The notes beneath the pieces are model-generated. The model was given only the letters and a program-made list of their open reading frames with translations, did no database searches and had not been told where the DNA came from. Below are positions 62,801 to 64,000 of a stretch of 64,000 nucleotides of DNA, piece after piece. Source of the DNA: Candidatus Poribacteria bacterium (GTDB lineage Bacteria; Poribacteria; WGA-4E; WGA-3G). How positions within the stretch are numbered: the first letter of the stretch is position 1; each line of letters starts with the position of its first letter. Location of the stretch: positions 45,016-109,015 of the forward strand of contig JAPPFM010000012.1 in the NCBI GenBank assembly GCA_028821605.1, written 5' to 3'. A program made the translations under genes and the position numbers.

Positions 62801-63156
62801 ACGAACCCGTCGAATACTTGCGCTTCAACCGTAGAAGTCGTGAGGATGTGCTCGGCGTGCGGCTTGATTATCAGTTCACACAACGAATGAACATTCTTGG
62901 GGGTTTCCAATACAGGAAGTTCACCAACCGGGATAATAACTTCAAGAACTATTTGACAAACTTCCCAGAAGATGAGGATGTACCAGTCCTCTTCCGACCG
63001 GACCTGCGAACACGGATATTTGAGCTCCAAGCAATCAACCGCGGTGAATGGCTTGGGTTTAACATTGTTATCCTCGCTGGTTACCGGCGAACCACCATCC
63101 TGCTTGACCACACGACGAGTAATACGACGTTCGTTCGAGCAATGATGGGTTTCTAG
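59839..63156 (+). CDS. Large outer-membrane lipoprotein with EF-hand-type calcium loops
   Basis: A 1,105-residue lipoprotein; start at 59839 after AGGAGG, lipobox VLYGC. Residues 30-600 mix beta strands and acidic loops. Around residues 650-710 there is a strongly acidic region with two perfect EF-hand-type loops: DRDQNGVLDFQE and DLNNNGTIDSLE (D-x-D/N-x-N-G-x-L/I-D-x-x-E). From about 720 to the end the pattern is that of long amphipathic beta strands (LSLKVGWLNENE, TVLFQNRFVRVRD, LTLEAKFLVVLQK) and the last residues TFVRAMMGF end in Phe, as in outer-membrane barrels. I do not recognise a named family. It may be a calcium-stabilised surface receptor or porin. A strong terminator follows. Confidence 0.75.
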   Translation: MNRLKQSIDVLLVATCILSAFVLYGCGAQSLGPQEPLLPTIEGSSKFSARFQLEEEPQFFYDLFGKELLEGNEVYNYREQKEFDQNGELFVGWTGQLDSERFSAQLDRTVLTEDSFRGRYTEFAIGDSMRFKPSTLFPNRYILYKTEFDGLRWDISFAQERHLFTLINSRISNPVQLTDAAANLAPTLGRRNGLNEDAGVRHIENARLMGFRAQGLLGDIFRVGFTYVNLHKEHPERVENPIMGTVANTPPESISVVFRDDSPEDNHGSVTVFNGYDPAKHSDNIQGGVGAAFKSMTVTVITQELEELTPEEIEDGVEPKAQPAQTQKLEIFSSDVTPIDVGGLPSDIRESGDWAIVDGFNKMKYDLVFADHDIDPRTVQSVVFDMIVAGDYNIAVIGFSEANKAESDPEIQEWIKTEDGHIQMPYRDVIQAPGNYGQSSEYISDRANLVDNPDKWTGDGRPRKISYRYGAGRAALLYGLDLEGTIGNVFVRAHYSINGKYKQYPTIPKDQIGFSRLKTTIVGEDGEEETGISIDPATGLPLDGNGIPTYSETAGERFEARLGGDGTDESGDGEMGRETAWFVQLKSRFGKLYLEGVYYHIDPGYTTTYLNFGSNTDRDQPYSLERTPESQSEQDPWDEVNYALIEDDDDDDDWPDDIDFDGVLPRADDRDQNGVLDFQEDFLIFDADPPVFTDLVDLNNNGTIDSLEDDFEPQYEYGVDREGYHVFAEYDLLDNLSLKVGWLNENEVSSRRQNDSKYLHVTYQRDIPDFGTVLFQNRFVRVRDDIPDYTITLRVGELEPVQISDELDFYNARVNTTTLQFLYTAVPNLTLEAKFLVVLQKQFEQDEEGAIFLDIEGDPSNEDDPLNADQRVDFMVPIEQVRAAGERREFPFYPDHGINALNPEDPGLIYDAENWKKRRYPERDIRNQQTILKARYEIPLGDLPFVDRIGEDLTLTPMVKYIWDRAFDRGAEEIGDALNPRLFVPTDDEPVEYLRFNRRSREDVLGVRLDYQFTQRMNILGGFQYRKFTNRDNNFKNYLTNFPEDEDVPVLFRPDLRTRIFELQAINRGEWLGFNIVILAGYRRTTILLDHTTSNTTFVRAMMGF

Positions 63157-63480
63157 ATGATATTTGGATCACTGGACACGATCTCCTCGTGTCCAGTGAT
63201 TTTATGTCTCACGATATTACCCCTGCTGCCATTTTCTGTAGTGCCTGAATAAAACGCGTAACTTCCTAAACGCTTAGGTGTTTTTAACGAAAATGGCGTT
63301 GTAGTGGGAGGAGTGGTCCCCAAATCGGACCCATCCAACCTGAAAACTTGTGTAGTTTTTGAAACGCTCAAGTGTCAGTCAAATTGAGTTGTTGGGCGAG
63401 GTTCCCACAACACTTTATGAGATGATTTGTAGAGACTTGCCAACGTGTTCGGCAAGTTACCCTAAGGAGGATCAGAACGA
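63157..63480. other. 324-base gap between the large lipoprotein and TolQ-like genes
   Basis: Holds the terminator at 63168-63204 and the leader of the TolQ-like gene, with AAGGAGG before its ATG. I see no gene and no clear promoter match. Confidence 0.5.
63168..63204 (+). terminator. Rho-independent terminator, 13-bp perfect stem
   Basis: ATCACTGGACACG at 63168-63180 pairs fully with CGTGTCCAGTGAT at 63188-63200 around a 7-base loop, followed by TTTT. It lies 12 bases after the large lipoprotein stop codon. Confidence 0.85.
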
Positions 63481-64000
63481 ATGACTCGTTTAAGTTTGGT
63501 GTTAATACTAATTGCTTGTGTCAGTATGCCTGTTGGTGTTGCCTACGCACAAGATGGCGCAAGTGGTGGAACTGTCCGAGGTCAAATCGTTGATACAACC
63601 ACGGCACAGAATCCAATTGACGGTGTCGAGGTCAAGATTGTTGCCCAAGGTGGCGAGGAATTTACAGCAACGACGGATGCTAACGGTGATTATGAACGCT
63701 CCGGTGTCCCCGCAGGTCGTTACCTCATCAGTATCTATAGAGAAGGATACGGTGACCGGCTTGGTAAACCCGTTACGGTTGTTAATGGCGGTGACCACTT
63801 CGTGCCACTGAAGATGACCAAAAAAGACAATATCATTACTTTCTTCCAGAAGTTCGGATTCGTGTTCTGGCCGCTCGCGCTTTGCTCCATCACGGCATTG
63901 ACTTTCATTATTGAAAGGCTTTTCACCTTTGTTCGGAGCCGCTCACGAATTGGAACCGAACAGTTTATCGCCAGTATCGCTGATTCACTGCGTAAAGAGA
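63481..64000 (+). CDS. TolQ/ExbB/MotA-type channel protein with N-terminal carboxypeptidase-regulatory-like domain (partial)
   Basis: The open frame starts at the ATG at 63481 (AAGGAGG 9 bases upstream) and runs past the right edge; 173 residues are visible. A signal peptide (about 1-23, ending VAYAQ) is followed by a carboxypeptidase D regulatory-like beta-sandwich (about 30-112): GGTVRGQIVDTTT, GVEVKIVAQGG, ATTDANGDYERSGVPAGRYLISI. Then FGFVFWPLALCSITALTFIIERLF is the first membrane helix of the TolQ/ExbB proton-channel family (cited as FVFWPLALCS and TFIIERLFTF), which powers TonB or Tol systems. The usual protein lacks the periplasmic domain, so this is a fusion. ExbD/TonB-like genes probably follow outside the window. 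Confidence 0.82.
   Translation, partial: MTRLSLVLILIACVSMPVGVAYAQDGASGGTVRGQIVDTTTAQNPIDGVEVKIVAQGGEEFTATTDANGDYERSGVPAGRYLISIYREGYGDRLGKPVTVVNGGDHFVPLKMTKKDNIITFFQKFGFVFWPLALCSITALTFIIERLFTFVRSRSRIGTEQFIASIADSLRKE

Overview
The window reads as a chromosomal segment of a Gram-negative, heterotrophic, environmental bacterium. Lipoprotein and Sec/Tat signal sequences, TolC-type outer-membrane factors, an RND pump and beta-barrel proteins indicate a diderm cell. The gene mix (Gfo/Idh/MocA oxidoreductases with a sugar isomerase/epimerase, a phytanoyl-CoA dioxygenase-like protein, a LamG protein, a large polytopic protein of the DUF6785/6784 type, several TPR proteins, Uma2, microcompartment genes) is what I associate with Candidatus Poribacteria or close relatives. 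This is inference from content; there is no rRNA, tRNA or ribosomal protein gene here to confirm it.

Layout. 0-3 kb: the edge of a RelE/HigB-like toxin, then a siroheme sulfite/nitrite reductase fused to a TusA-like domain. 3-7.3 kb: a LamG lipid/surface-type protein and a divergent sugar-catabolism pair (two Gfo/Idh/MocA proteins, one followed by a TIM-barrel isomerase) around a near-consensus promoter. 7.3-14.7 kb: membrane and TPR proteins, a PhyH-like dioxygenase, an SDR, an SRAP (YedK/HMCES) DNA-protein crosslink protein, and an orphan E1-alpha dehydrogenase subunit. 14.6-26.7 kb: an accessory stretch with three paralogous fused nucleotidyltransferase-HEPN proteins, Uma2, a TPR protein, a GmrSD-type (DUF262-DUF1524) nuclease carrying a C-terminal Hfq-like domain, and a CoxE-like VWA protein; it contains two short elements with terminal inverted repeats and looks like a defence or stress island. 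26.7-31.4 kb: a zinc alcohol dehydrogenase, a squalene-cyclase-repeat secreted protein, and a minus-strand pair of a double-VWA protein with an FMN-binding-domain protein. 31.5-43.7 kb: a long minus-strand copper/silver-type efflux region (small Cys-rich protein, outer-membrane transporter-like protein with an in-frame UGA, YHS-domain protein, two TolC-like proteins, CusB-like adaptor, CusA-like pump, beta-barrel protein). 44-52.4 kb: MsrP, two tandem lipoprotein serpins produced by a 1,362-bp duplication, a YfbK-like VWA lipoprotein, an anchored HExxH peptidase, a metallophosphatase and a TPR protein. 52.5-54.4 kb: a compact bacterial microcompartment group (BMC-H shell, PduL, flavoprotein-like cargo). 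54.5-64 kb: envelope genes (Ser/Arg-rich secreted protein, DUF5683-like membrane protein, NTF2-like lipoprotein, Wzz/GumC-like protein, a 1,105-residue outer-membrane lipoprotein with EF-hand loops) and the start of a TolQ/ExbB-type channel with a fused carboxypeptidase-regulatory-like domain.

The strongest candidates for something undescribed are the GmrSD-Hfq fusion (21110-23413), the fused MNT-HEPN family that keeps a Shine-Dalgarno-like site and GTG codon at its domain junctions, and the UGA in a CxxU context at 43014-43016. Gene functions below come from reading motifs by eye; no database search was possible.
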